Shown: positions 51,809 to 60,052 of the stretch, in pieces
Numbering within the stretch: the stretch's first letter is position 1
Layout of the letters: each line of letters starts with the position of its first letter
Assembly (NCBI GenBank): GCA_038227135.1
Contig: JBBRQC010000014.1
Span: forward strand, 1 to 60,232
Direction: 5' to 3'
DNA length: 60,232 nt
Source: UBA4720 sp038227135
GTDB lineage: Bacteria; Gemmatimonadota; Gemmatimonadetes; Gemmatimonadales; Gemmatimonadaceae
Program-made: the position numbers and the translations under genes
Notes under the pieces: model-generated
Told to the model about the DNA's origin: nothing
Seen by the model: the letters and a program-made list of their open reading frames with translations, nothing else
The model's database searches: none

Positions 51809-52591
51809 ATGATGACACATGCAGAGCTGACCACTCCCGCGTTGCGGGTCCATGGACTCCGCAAGTCCTATAGCGACGTCGTCGCCGTCAACGGCCTGGA
51901 CCTCCAGGTAGACGCCGGAGAATGCTTCGGACTTCTCGGTCCCAACGGCGCCGGAAAGACGACGACGATCGAGATCTGCGAGGGGCTTCTGACCGCCGAT
52001 TCGGGGGATGTGGAAGTTCTGGGCAGACGGTGGGAGACGGACGAGAATGATTTGCGAGAGCTGCTCGGAATCCAGCTCCAGGATACTCAGCTCTCCGAGA
52101 AGCTGACGGTCGACGAGACGCTTACACTCTTTCAGAGTTTCTATCGCGACGCTCGTGACATCGGCGAAGTGGTAGAGCAGGTCGAGCTCGGCGAAAAACG
52201 TCATTCGCGGGTTGGCGGACTCTCCGGTGGGCAGAAGCAACGCCTCGCCATCGCCTGCGCGCTCGTTGGCAACCCGCAGCTGCTTTTTCTCGATGAGCCG
52301 ACGACCGGACTCGACCCGGTTTCACGCCGACATCTCTGGGAGCTGATCTCGAAATTCCAGGCGGAAGGGAAAACCATCGTTCTCACCACCCATTACATGG
52401 AAGAGGCGGAGCGCTTGTGCGATCGCGTGGCGATCGTGGATCACGGGAAAGTGATAGCGATGGGTACGCCGCGCGAGCTTATAGACGCCGTAGATGTCTC
52501 CAATCTTCCTCCGCCTGAGCCAAGGAAGACTTCGGCGACGCTGGAAGATGTGTTCGTCTCACTTACTGGCCGGGGTCTACACGATGAGTGA
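51809..52591 (+). CDS. ABC-2 type exporter ATP-binding subunit
   Basis: A 260-residue ABC ATPase. Walker A is GPNGAGKTT near residue 48, the signature LSGGQKQRLAIA, Walker B LLFLDEPTTGLDP, and the H-loop TTHYMEEAE. The C-terminal extension is short, unlike the NatA-like subunit at 29289. It pairs with the overlapping permease gene to form an exporter, probably a drug/lipid type. Start at the first of two ATG codons (51809). Confidence 0.92.
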   Translation: MMTHAELTTPALRVHGLRKSYSDVVAVNGLDLQVDAGECFGLLGPNGAGKTTTIEICEGLLTADSGDVEVLGRRWETDENDLRELLGIQLQDTQLSEKLTVDETLTLFQSFYRDARDIGEVVEQVELGEKRHSRVGGLSGGQKQRLAIACALVGNPQLLFLDEPTTGLDPVSRRHLWELISKFQAEGKTIVLTTHYMEEAERLCDRVAIVDHGKVIAMGTPRELIDAVDVSNLPPPEPRKTSATLEDVFVSLTGRGLHDE

Positions 52592-53702
52592 GCGAGTCCC
52601 GTTTCCAGTCACCGAGGAGATGGCGCGAACGCAGCTGAAGCCCCTTCCCCGGCGAACCTTCATGAAGAGCTCGATGGTGCAGCTCACGCTCGTGCGGTTC
52701 CGCGAGTTCATTCGTGAGCCTGAGGCCGTTTTCTGGACTTTCATCTTCCCGATACTGCTGGCTGCGGGATTGGGGATCGCGTTCCGCCAGCGCGGGCCGG
52801 ACAAGGCCCGGATCGGGGTCGTCACCAGCGCGCCCGGCAGTGGCGCAGTAGTTCGATCCCTCACCAGGGATTCCGCGCTCTTAGTCAAGACGTATGACGA
52901 CAGCGCCGCGGCGTTGGCGCTCCGCACCGGGAAAGTCGCGCTTGTAGTCGTCCCTGGATCCGCGAATGACACCGTGCGCTACGTATACGATCGCGGACGA
53001 AGCGACGCGGTGAGCGCGCGCGTTCTGGTCGATCGTGCGGTGCAGTCCGGAGCGGGTCGACTCGATCCGGTTCGCGTCGCCGACAGTTACGTCACTGAAG
53101 CGGGGTCGCGCTACATCGACTTCCTCGTCCCTGGGCTGCTCGGCATGAATCTCATGGGGAGCAGCATCTGGGGGCTCGGGTTCGCCATAGTGACGGCACG
53201 CAGCAAGAAGCTGCTCAAGCGCTTGATGGCGACGCCAATGTCTCGCGTGCAGTATCTCCTTTCGTTTCTGTGCTCGCGACTGGTCTTTCTGGTTCTGGAG
53301 GTCGCGACTCTGCTTGGCTTCGGACACTGGGCGTTTGGCGTTCCGCTTCGCGGCTCACTCGTCACGCTGTTCGTGATAGCTGTACTCGGAGCGATCTCGT
53401 TTGGCGGATTGGGACTTCTCACCGCCTCGCGTGCTCGGACCACGGAAGCCGTATCAGGGATCATGAATTTCATCATGCTCCCGATGTGGATCTTCTCCGG
53501 GGTCTTCTTCTCGTCGGCGAATTTTCCCGCTGCCGCACAACCTTTTATCAGGCTGCTCCCGCTCACCGCGCTGAACGACGCGTTGCGCGCCAACATGCTC
53601 GAAGGAGCTTCGTTCGCCGCCGTCAGCCCACAGATGCTGATAATTCTGGTGTGGGGTGTCGTCACCTTTGTCGCCGCGCTCAAGCTGTTCCGCTGGCGCT
53701 GA
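52584..53702 (+). CDS. ABC-2 type exporter permease
   Basis: A 372-residue permease. One helix (FWTFIFPILLAAGLGIAF) precedes an extracytoplasmic domain (about 60-180), then five or six helices with RSKKLLKRLMATPMSR and the late SGVFFSSANFPAAAQPFIRLLPLT stretch characteristic of ABC-2 (YhgE/DrrB-like) permeases. Start ATG 52584 overlaps the ATPase stop. Its stop overlaps the arfB start (TGATG). Confidence 0.88.
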   Translation: MSERVPFPVTEEMARTQLKPLPRRTFMKSSMVQLTLVRFREFIREPEAVFWTFIFPILLAAGLGIAFRQRGPDKARIGVVTSAPGSGAVVRSLTRDSALLVKTYDDSAAALALRTGKVALVVVPGSANDTVRYVYDRGRSDAVSARVLVDRAVQSGAGRLDPVRVADSYVTEAGSRYIDFLVPGLLGMNLMGSSIWGLGFAIVTARSKKLLKRLMATPMSRVQYLLSFLCSRLVFLVLEVATLLGFGHWAFGVPLRGSLVTLFVIAVLGAISFGGLGLLTASRARTTEAVSGIMNFIMLPMWIFSGVFFSSANFPAAAQPFIRLLPLTALNDALRANMLEGASFAAVSPQMLIILVWGVVTFVAALKLFRWR

Positions 53703-54154
53703 TGACCGACCCAGCTCCTGTCGCAGCCGAAAATCTTCTTCGGGTGAACGAGGGCGTCTCGATTCCCCGCGGCGAGCTCGACGTACGGGTGTCGCGCTCT
53801 TCGGGGGCCGGCGGGCAGCACGTAAACAAGACTTCGTCACGCGTCGAAATATTCTGGAACGTCCGTGCGTCGCGAGCGCTCAGCGAGGATCAGCGCGCGC
53901 ACCTGCTCGACCGGCTCGACTCGCGACTCAATACAGACGGTAGCGTGCGAATCGTTGCGAGCGACATGCGAAGCCAAAGGAAAAACCGCGATCTCGCGGA
54001 AGAGAAGCTCGTGGACCTGGTCCGTCGCGCGCTGGTAATTCCAAAGAAAAGGAGACCAACGCGACCCACGAAAGCGTCGAAGGAGGCGCGCCTCGAGGGC
54101 AAGAAGCGGCGATCGAACACGAAGCGCGAGCGGCAGAACAAATCGTTCGATTAG
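53702..54154 (+). CDS. arfB: Alternative ribosome-rescue factor ArfB
   Basis: A 150-residue peptidyl-tRNA hydrolase that frees ribosomes stalled at mRNA ends. The GGQ motif is at residues 37-39 in SSGAGGQHVNKTSSRVE, and the C-terminus is a Lys/Arg-rich tail (about 110-150) that enters the empty mRNA channel. The length and absence of codon-recognition domains separate it from RF1 and RF2. ATG 53702 overlaps the permease stop. Confidence 0.95.
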   Translation: MTDPAPVAAENLLRVNEGVSIPRGELDVRVSRSSGAGGQHVNKTSSRVEIFWNVRASRALSEDQRAHLLDRLDSRLNTDGSVRIVASDMRSQRKNRDLAEEKLVDLVRRALVIPKKRRPTRPTKASKEARLEGKKRRSNTKRERQNKSFD

Positions 54155-54198
54155 ATTCTCCGTCATTCCCGCCCCCAGCCGACCCTATTCATTACCGA

Positions 54199-55119
54199 GT
54201 GACCGAGAAACGTGCCTCGCGCGCGCAGATCATCGCTGCGTTCGCTTCGATTTACACCATTTGGGGCTCGACGTATCTCGCGATCCGCTATGCGGTCGAA
54301 ACGACACCTCCGTTTTTCATGGGTGGGGTGCGTTTTCTCATTTCGGGTGCCCTTCTATACATCTGGGCGCGCTTCCGCGGCGCGCCGAAGCCGACTCGAC
54401 TCTATTGGCGCAACGCAATCATCGCCGGCGGATTTCTACTGCTCGGCGGAAACGGCGCGGTGGTCTGGGCCGAGCAGTTCGTCCCGTCGGGGCTCACGGC
54501 GCTCCTTGTCTCGATCCTCCCCTTCTGGCTCGTGATCATCGAGTGGGTGAGGCCGCCGAGGAATCGTCCGAGTGTAGCTGTGCTCCTTGGGCTCGTACTG
54601 GGTTTTCTGGGGATCATCGTCCTCGTCGGGCGGGGAAACGTCGGCGGCGAGGGCGATGTCAGGCCGCTTGGCGCGCTGGTGCTGATACTCGGATCTCTAT
54701 CGTGGGCGATCGGGTCGTTCTGGTCCCGCGACGCGAGCCTGCCCGATTCGGGTCTTCTCACCACCGGCATGGAGATGCTCGGAGGCGGGACGCTGCTGTT
54801 GATCGTTGGAATGCTGAGCGGCGAGCTTTCTCATTTCGACGTGCACCACGTGTCACGCGCGTCGACTATCGGACTCCTCTATCTGATCACGTTCGGGTCG
54901 CTGCTCGGTTTCACGTCGTACATCTGGCTGCTCGACAAGGTGTCTGCGGCACACCTCGGCACCTACGCCTACGTCAATCCGATTGTCGCTGTTCTGCTCG
55001 GCTGGGCAATCGCCGGTGAGGCGCTTTCACTTCGCGCAGCAGTTGCGGCGGCGATTGTGATCTGCGCGGTTGCGTTGATCACTACGGCACGGAGTACGGC
55101 GATCCCCCAGCGCGGGTAA
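54199..55119 (+). CDS. EamA/DMT-family transporter
   Basis: A 306-residue inner-membrane transporter of the drug/metabolite transporter superfamily (ten helices, two EamA repeats, YedA-like). The first repeat starts IIAAFASIYTIWGSTYLAIRYAVETTPPFFMGGVRF, and the second YLITFGSLLGFTSYIWLLDKVSAAHLGTYAYVNPIVAVLLGWAIAGE is characteristic. GTG start at 54199. It probably exports amino acids or other metabolites. Convergent with the GH5 gene. Confidence 0.9.
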   Translation: MTEKRASRAQIIAAFASIYTIWGSTYLAIRYAVETTPPFFMGGVRFLISGALLYIWARFRGAPKPTRLYWRNAIIAGGFLLLGGNGAVVWAEQFVPSGLTALLVSILPFWLVIIEWVRPPRNRPSVAVLLGLVLGFLGIIVLVGRGNVGGEGDVRPLGALVLILGSLSWAIGSFWSRDASLPDSGLLTTGMEMLGGGTLLLIVGMLSGELSHFDVHHVSRASTIGLLYLITFGSLLGFTSYIWLLDKVSAAHLGTYAYVNPIVAVLLGWAIAGEALSLRAAVAAAIVICAVALITTARSTAIPQRG

Positions 55120-55127
55120 CCGCCGCC

Positions 55128-56345
55128 TTACCGCTTAACCGCCGCCGACGTTAGCGAGCGGATAAACGCCACCTCGGCGGCGTCATACGGCGTCCCGTCT
55201 CCTCTGAAGATGTCGTGGAACCACACCTTCGGTTCGGCCGTGTACTCGTTGTACCACGAGTCCCAAGGGTAGATCGTCTGCGTTTTGCCCGCGACGAATC
55301 CCCAGTTGTATGCGCCGACGTGCCGCCGCGCGAGAATCGGCAGAATGTTGTGGAAGGTGCTGCCGCGGGGCCGAGCCATGTACTCCGAGCAGATGATCGG
55401 CCGCCCGTATCGCTCGAGCGCGGTTACGAGTCGCTCGACTTTCGCGCTGTCATCATAGCTGTGGAACGTGATGACGTCCGAGCTGTCCAACATGTACGCG
55501 GTTAACGGCGAGAGTCTGGTCGGATCGATCCAGTCGCCCATCCACGGCGCGGCGGTAAGGGGCTGGGACGGATTCATCTGACGCGCCCATCCGAATGCCT
55601 TGCGCAGCAGGATCAAAGAGCGCGCGGCTTTGTCGAGCGGCTCGTAGGCGACGTAAGCCGGACGATTCGTATTGTCCGGCTCGTTGAAAATATCCCACGC
55701 GACCACGCGCCTGTCGCTGCGAAAGCGACCGACTACTCCCTGCACGTAACCGCGCAGGTGCTCGTACCGCGCGGTGTCGGAGAGAACGGCGGCGCCCGGA
55801 CTCTGGACCCAGCCGGAGTTGTGAACGTGCGGGATAGGCACGCGCTGTGGGCCCAGGTGCGGCATCGGATCCCAGACCGCATCGAACAGAACGAACATCG
55901 GCTTTATATGGTGCCGATCCGCAATCGCGAGGAACTGGTCCATGCGATTCAGGAATCCCACGGAGTCCTGCTGCCACAGAAGATTGTGCAGGAATACTCG
56001 CATTGTGTTGAAGCCGAGCGACTGCGCCCAGCCGAGCTCGCGGTCGATCGTCTGTGGATCAAAGGTGGCTGCCTGCCACATTTCCAGCTGATTGATTGCC
56101 GTGCTGGGGCCGAAGTTGCTGCCGACGAGCCATCCCGTTGAATCAGCCCACGCGCGTGCGCGCTGCCGGGTCCAGACGGCGCGCGCGGGCTGAATCGCGA
56201 CGTCCTCTCTGGTGCCATACTCGTTTACGGTGACGGTGCGAGGAGCCGGCGTCCTGACTCGCTGTGCGGCGACGCCGGGACCACACCCGAATACGCCAGC
56301 CAGTAAAGCCAGTCCGGTCAGGACTCTCCTCGACCGCGTATGCAT
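55128..56345 (-). CDS. Exported glycoside hydrolase, GH5-like (endo-acting)
   Basis: A 405-residue exported protein with a signal peptide and lipobox-like Cys (LLAGVFGC). The TIM-barrel enzyme has the acid/base Glu in WDIFNEPDNTN and the nucleophile Glu in PIICSEYMARP, with the GFNTMRVFLHNLLWQQD strand typical of clan GH-A. Family GH5 is the best guess, with possible mannanase or glucanase activity; other clan GH-A families are not excluded. ATG 56345 overlaps the galM stop (GTG 56348 is an alternative start). Confidence 0.8.
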   Translation of the reverse strand: MHTRSRRVLTGLALLAGVFGCGPGVAAQRVRTPAPRTVTVNEYGTREDVAIQPARAVWTRQRARAWADSTGWLVGSNFGPSTAINQLEMWQAATFDPQTIDRELGWAQSLGFNTMRVFLHNLLWQQDSVGFLNRMDQFLAIADRHHIKPMFVLFDAVWDPMPHLGPQRVPIPHVHNSGWVQSPGAAVLSDTARYEHLRGYVQGVVGRFRSDRRVVAWDIFNEPDNTNRPAYVAYEPLDKAARSLILLRKAFGWARQMNPSQPLTAAPWMGDWIDPTRLSPLTAYMLDSSDVITFHSYDDSAKVERLVTALERYGRPIICSEYMARPRGSTFHNILPILARRHVGAYNWGFVAGKTQTIYPWDSWYNEYTAEPKVWFHDIFRGDGTPYDAAEVAFIRSLTSAAVKR

Positions 56346-57532
56346 CACTGCGTCACTCCGAACTGATAGACCGTGCGTGTGTGGTACTGCTGACCGGGGC
56401 GCAGAATCGTCGTTGGGAAATTGGAGTGATTCGGCGAGTCGGGATAGTGCTGGGTCTCGAGCGCGATCCCATACCGGAAGCGGTAGACAGCGCCTCCTTT
56501 TCCGGTGATGCTTCCGTCGAGGAAGTTGCCGGAGTAGAACTGCAGACCAGGCTCGGTCGTGAAGATGTCCAGTGTCCGTCCGGTCGATGGCTCTACGACG
56601 CGCGCCGCGCGCACCAGGCCATCAGCTCCTGCACCTCCGCGATTCAGAACGAAGTTGTGATCGTAGCCGTTGCCGTAGCGGATCTGCGCGTCCTGGCGCT
56701 GGTCAACGCGCGCTCCGATCGCGGTGGGGCTGCGAAAATCGAAAGGCGTTCCGCTCACCGGGGTAATCTCGCCCGTCGTGATAAGCGTCGTGTCCACCGG
56801 CGTCATCGAGTCGGCGTTGATCGTCAGCACGTGTCCGAGAATATCACGCCGCGCGCTGCCTGCCAGGTTCCAGTATGTGTGCTGTGTGAGATTCACCGGA
56901 GTTGCCTTGTCGGTCGTCGCCGTGTAGTCAACGATCAGCCGATCGTCGTCGGTGAGCGTGTACGTGACGTGGGCCCGCAGCGTTCCCGGGTAACCCTCCT
57001 CCATGTCGGGGCTCGTGTAGTCGAGCGCGACGCCCGCGCCTTCCTGGTTCTGGAACGGATGGGCGGTCCAGACGACCTTGTCGAACCCGCGCAGTCCGCC
57101 GTGAAGACTGTTCGGTCCGTTGTTGACAGCTAGCCGATAGGTCGTGCCGTCGAGCGTAAAGAGTCCGCGCGCGATTCGATTGCCGTATCTGCCGACGATT
57201 GCGCCGAAGTAAGGACTGTTCCGTATGTAGCCGGCAAGGCTGTCGTAGCCAAGAACGATGTCGTCGAACCGCCCCGAACGATCCGGCGTTCTCAGCGAAG
57301 TGATGATTCCGCCGTAGTTAGTCAGCTTGATCTGAATGCCATGCCCGTTGGTGAGCGTAAAGAGCTCCGCTGTCCGTCCATTGGCTGTGGCACCGAAGGG
57401 CGCGCTGGTGACGCCGGGCGCCATGGTGCCTCGAGCGGGTACGGTCATGCAGGCTGTCTGACCGAGCAGCGCAAAGGCCGCGGATGCGGCACAAACCAGC
57501 GTGCGCCGGGCCATGAATTTGATTCTTCGCAT
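56345..57532 (-). CDS. galM: Exported aldose 1-epimerase (galactose mutarotase)
   Basis: A 395-residue enzyme with an N-terminal signal and lipobox (FALLGQTAC). The active-site segments are VNLTQHTYWNL (His), DFRSPTAIG, YDHNFVLN (His) and the catalytic Glu in FTTEPGLQFYSGNF. It should interconvert sugar anomers outside the cytoplasm. Coupled to the exported GH5 gene, so both probably act on the same polysaccharide products. A shorter start at ATG 57514 is possible. Confidence 0.9.
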   Translation of the reverse strand: MRRIKFMARRTLVCAASAAFALLGQTACMTVPARGTMAPGVTSAPFGATANGRTAELFTLTNGHGIQIKLTNYGGIITSLRTPDRSGRFDDIVLGYDSLAGYIRNSPYFGAIVGRYGNRIARGLFTLDGTTYRLAVNNGPNSLHGGLRGFDKVVWTAHPFQNQEGAGVALDYTSPDMEEGYPGTLRAHVTYTLTDDDRLIVDYTATTDKATPVNLTQHTYWNLAGSARRDILGHVLTINADSMTPVDTTLITTGEITPVSGTPFDFRSPTAIGARVDQRQDAQIRYGNGYDHNFVLNRGGAGADGLVRAARVVEPSTGRTLDIFTTEPGLQFYSGNFLDGSITGKGGAVYRFRYGIALETQHYPDSPNHSNFPTTILRPGQQYHTRTVYQFGVTQ

Positions 57533-57705
57533 TCTCCGTCCATTAATCTGTTTGATGTCTCACGATGCTCAGTAGGAAACTCTTGTGTGGGCAACGACGC
57601 CGAAAGCGCTGCTCTTGACGGAACCCGTGCCGCGCCCGTATCAATCGCACAATGGTTTTCTGCGTGGCCGTCTCGACAAGAACCTGCCGACACCTGCGGC
57701 GTTGC

Positions 57706-57998
57706 GGAATCACCTTCCAAAACCGTATCGTAGACGACGCTGGCAAGACCTGCAAGCTGGTTCACTATGACCACGGAATGGCGTCTGTGCCGCCGATGTC
57801 GATGGCGACAGTCTCCCCGATGTCTACTTCGCCACCCAGCTCGGCACCAGCCAGCTCTGGCGGAATCTGGGAAATGGTCGGTTTGCGAACCTCACCGACC
57901 AGGGGGGTCTCGTAATGCCGGACGCGATCGCGGTCACGTGTTCGTTTGGAGAAGGGTCGATAGCGATTTCTTTCGTGCATCAGGCGTTGCAGGAGTAG
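57706..57998 (+). pseudogene. Broken remnant of a CRTAC1-like FG-GAP gene
   Basis: Frame one (57706-57779) gives GITFQNRIVDDAGKTCKLVHYDHG; after a shift, the other frame (57780-57998) gives GVCAADVDGDSLPDVYFATQ and LWRNLGNGRFANLTDQGG. Together they match the CRTAC1 class of FG-GAP/VCBS proteins, and one missing A in GGAATGGC (57775-57782; expected GGAAATGGC) explains the break. The similarity then stops at SFGEGS, so the gene is also truncated. The rest of 57533-58001 holds no gene I can support; the galM promoter must lie near 57540. Confidence 0.7.
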
Positions 57999-58001
57999 AC
58001 A

Positions 58002-58622
58002 ATGCCACCTGTCTCTCGAGGATTTCGCGGAAGAAGGCAGCCAGACGCCACCGCAGCGCGGCTCCCTCCCGGCCAATACGAGACGAGGGATTTTCCGGTT
58101 CTCTCCGCAGGGCCGACGCCGCGTGCGCCATTGTCTGCCTGGAATTTCACCCTGCAAGGCGCCGGTGGTCGCACCGCAATCTGGACGTGGGACGAATTCA
58201 TTGCGCTACCGCGTCAGATGACGACGACCGACATCCACTGTGTGACCAAATGGTCGAAGTTCGGAACTGTATGGGAGGGTATCTCGGTCGACACCATTCT
58301 CGCCGAGGGCGCGGCGAAGGGAGTCGAGCCTTCGCCATACGTGCTCGCAAGATGCGATGGCGGGTACACCACAAATCTCCCCCTCGCTGAAGTAACCGGC
58401 GGAAAAGCGTGGATCGCGTTCATGTATGACGGCGCGCCGCTGCCGGCGGAGCACGGTGGCCCGGCACGTCTGCTCGTGCCGCACCTCTACTTCTGGAAGA
58501 GCGCAAAGTGGGTGCGTGAGCTGCGTCTCATGGAAAACGATGCGCCCGGATTCTGGGAAGCCCTGGGTTACCACAACTATGGTGATCCTTGGCGCGAGCA
58601 GCGATACGCCGGCGACGAGTGA
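58002..58622 (+). CDS. Sulfite-oxidase-like molybdenum oxidoreductase
   Basis: A 206-residue molybdopterin-dependent enzyme of the small sulfite oxidase-like (YedY/MsrP-related) group. The molybdenum ligand Cys is in DIHCVTKWSKF and the conserved C-terminal region includes RLLVPHLYFWKSAKWVRELRLMENDAPGFWEALGYHNYGDPWREQRY. There is no signal peptide, so it acts in the cytoplasm, with the next flavin reductase as probable electron partner. ATG 58002 follows AGGAG. Start of a three-gene operon. Confidence 0.88.
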   Translation: MPPVSRGFRGRRQPDATAARLPPGQYETRDFPVLSAGPTPRAPLSAWNFTLQGAGGRTAIWTWDEFIALPRQMTTTDIHCVTKWSKFGTVWEGISVDTILAEGAAKGVEPSPYVLARCDGGYTTNLPLAEVTGGKAWIAFMYDGAPLPAEHGGPARLLVPHLYFWKSAKWVRELRLMENDAPGFWEALGYHNYGDPWREQRYAGDE

Positions 58623-59398
58623 TTCCTGATGGCTCCGCGCCACGGATTACCTGGCGGCTCGGCACAGTGATCGATGTCGCAGCGGAAACGCGGAGGGCGC
58701 GGACGCTCATCCTCGACGTGCCGGGTTGGCCGGGTCATCGCGCGGGACAGCATGTGGACGTAAGACTTACGGCGGAAGACGGCTATCAGGCAGAGCGCAG
58801 TTACTCCATCGCGTCGGCACCCGAAGAGTCCCGATTGTCGCTGACGGTGGAGCAGCTGAAGGACGGAGAGGTTTCGCCTTACCTGTCGGAAGAGCTCCGC
58901 TCGGGGGACAAGCTCGAACTGCGCGGTCCCATCGGCGGCTATTTCGTCTGGGACGTCTCGCTGGGCGGCCCCCTCTTCCTCGTTGCCGGTGGATCTGGAA
59001 TCGTGCCGCTGATGGCAATGCTGCGCCATCGCAACGCTGTAGTCGGAACCGACGATGCAAAGAGGCACCGACTCCCGGCACGGCTGCTGTACTCGTCGCG
59101 TGGATGGGATGAAGTGATTTATCGGGACGAGCTCTCGCGTCTGGCGGAGATGGATACAGCTCTCGAAATCAGACACACCCTCACACGAGAGCAGCCGCGG
59201 GGATGGAGCGGATTCAAGCGACGGATCGATCGCGCGATGCTCGAAGAGGTCGCGTGGCCGCCCAGCGAAAAGCCGCAGGTTTTCGTCTGCGGTCCGACTC
59301 CCCTCGTTGAATCCGCAGCCCAGGCTCTGGTAGAGCTCGGTCACCAGCCCGCACTTATCAAGACGGAGCGCTTCGGCCCCACGGGCGGGTCAGTCTAG
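58619..59398 (+). CDS. Ferredoxin-NADP reductase-type flavoprotein
   Basis: A 259-residue flavoprotein. The FAD-binding domain has RSYSIASAP (flavin contact) and GPIGGYFVW, and the NAD(P) domain has VAGGSGIVPLMAMLR and VFVCGPTPLVESAAQAL. It lacks a fused [2Fe-2S] domain. GTG 58619 overlaps the molybdoenzyme stop by 4 nt, so it is cotranslated; a TTG at 58589 is less likely. It should supply or accept electrons for the molybdenum enzyme. Confidence 0.88.
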   Translation: MIPDGSAPRITWRLGTVIDVAAETRRARTLILDVPGWPGHRAGQHVDVRLTAEDGYQAERSYSIASAPEESRLSLTVEQLKDGEVSPYLSEELRSGDKLELRGPIGGYFVWDVSLGGPLFLVAGGSGIVPLMAMLRHRNAVVGTDDAKRHRLPARLLYSSRGWDEVIYRDELSRLAEMDTALEIRHTLTREQPRGWSGFKRRIDRAMLEEVAWPPSEKPQVFVCGPTPLVESAAQALVELGHQPALIKTERFGPTGGSV

Positions 59399-59437
59399 AT
59401 TGCGGGATAACTATTGGCGTGATGACAAGGAGCCACA

Positions 59438-59761
59438 ATGAAGCGTGCTTCGAAGGTAGCAGACGAGCCGAGCGTTGCTCGCGGCCGATTCGCCGATGCG
59501 CTGCGGGTCGACGGAAATGCCGCAGCCGGAATTCTGAGCGAGCTATTCGTCCCGGATCTGACCTCCGCGCGCGCAAAGTGCGGCGGTTGCGGAATGACAC
59601 GGACGATCGGCGCGCTGATCGTCTACGCTCATGGGATGGGAACCGTCGTACGCTGTCCGGGATGTGACCGCGTCGTGCTGCGTGTGGTTCGCACTCCAAC
59701 GCACGTATGGCTCGATGCGACAGGTGCTACGTCCATCGTTATTGCCCGAGACTCCAACTGA
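59438..59761 (+). CDS. DUF6510 zinc-ribbon protein
   Basis: A 107-residue protein of the DUF6510 family: LRVDGNAAAGILSELF, then two Cys pairs in KCGGCG and RCPGCD that suggest a zinc ribbon, and the LIVYAHGMGTVVRCPGC block. Members occur next to a sulfite-oxidase-like enzyme and a flavin reductase in Actinobacteria, as here. ATG 59438 follows AAGGAG. It is probably a partner or assembly factor for the oxidoreductase. Confidence 0.85.
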   Translation: MKRASKVADEPSVARGRFADALRVDGNAAAGILSELFVPDLTSARAKCGGCGMTRTIGALIVYAHGMGTVVRCPGCDRVVLRVVRTPTHVWLDATGATSIVIARDSN

Positions 59762-59776
59762 ACTGGTGGATTGACT

Positions 59777-60051
59777 ATGACCGCTAACGGCCGATGTGCC
59801 CACATCTCAGCGATCACAACCGTCAAGCAGGCGAAGCGTCGTGAGTGCGAGGAATGCGTGAAGATCGGCGTCGAGTGGGTTCATTTTTGCGGACCTGCCA
59901 GGAGTGCGACAGGACACTGTGCTGCGACTCCTCGCCAAACAAGCACGCGACCAAGCATGCGCGGGCGACGCTCCATCCGGTGATTGCATCGGCCGAGCCT
60001 GGAGAAAGGTGGTTGTTCTGCTATCCGGATGACGCATTCGCTGAGTACTGA
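59777..60051 (+). pseudogene. Frameshifted UBP-type zinc-finger gene
   Basis: ATG 59777 (site GGTGG) reads CAHISAITTVKQAKRRECEECVKIGVEWVH and then leaves frame. The other frame continues LRTCQECDRTLCCDSSPNKH, then ATLHPVIASAEPGERWLFCYPDDAFAEY, to TGA 60049. Together they form a complete UBP zinc finger (paired Cys and His ligands). The break lies in the T5 run 59884-59888. It may be a real mutation, a homopolymer sequencing error, or slippage. UBP-finger proteins bind ubiquitin C-termini in eukaryotes; the bacterial role is unknown. Confidence 0.7.
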
Positions 60052-60052
60052 A

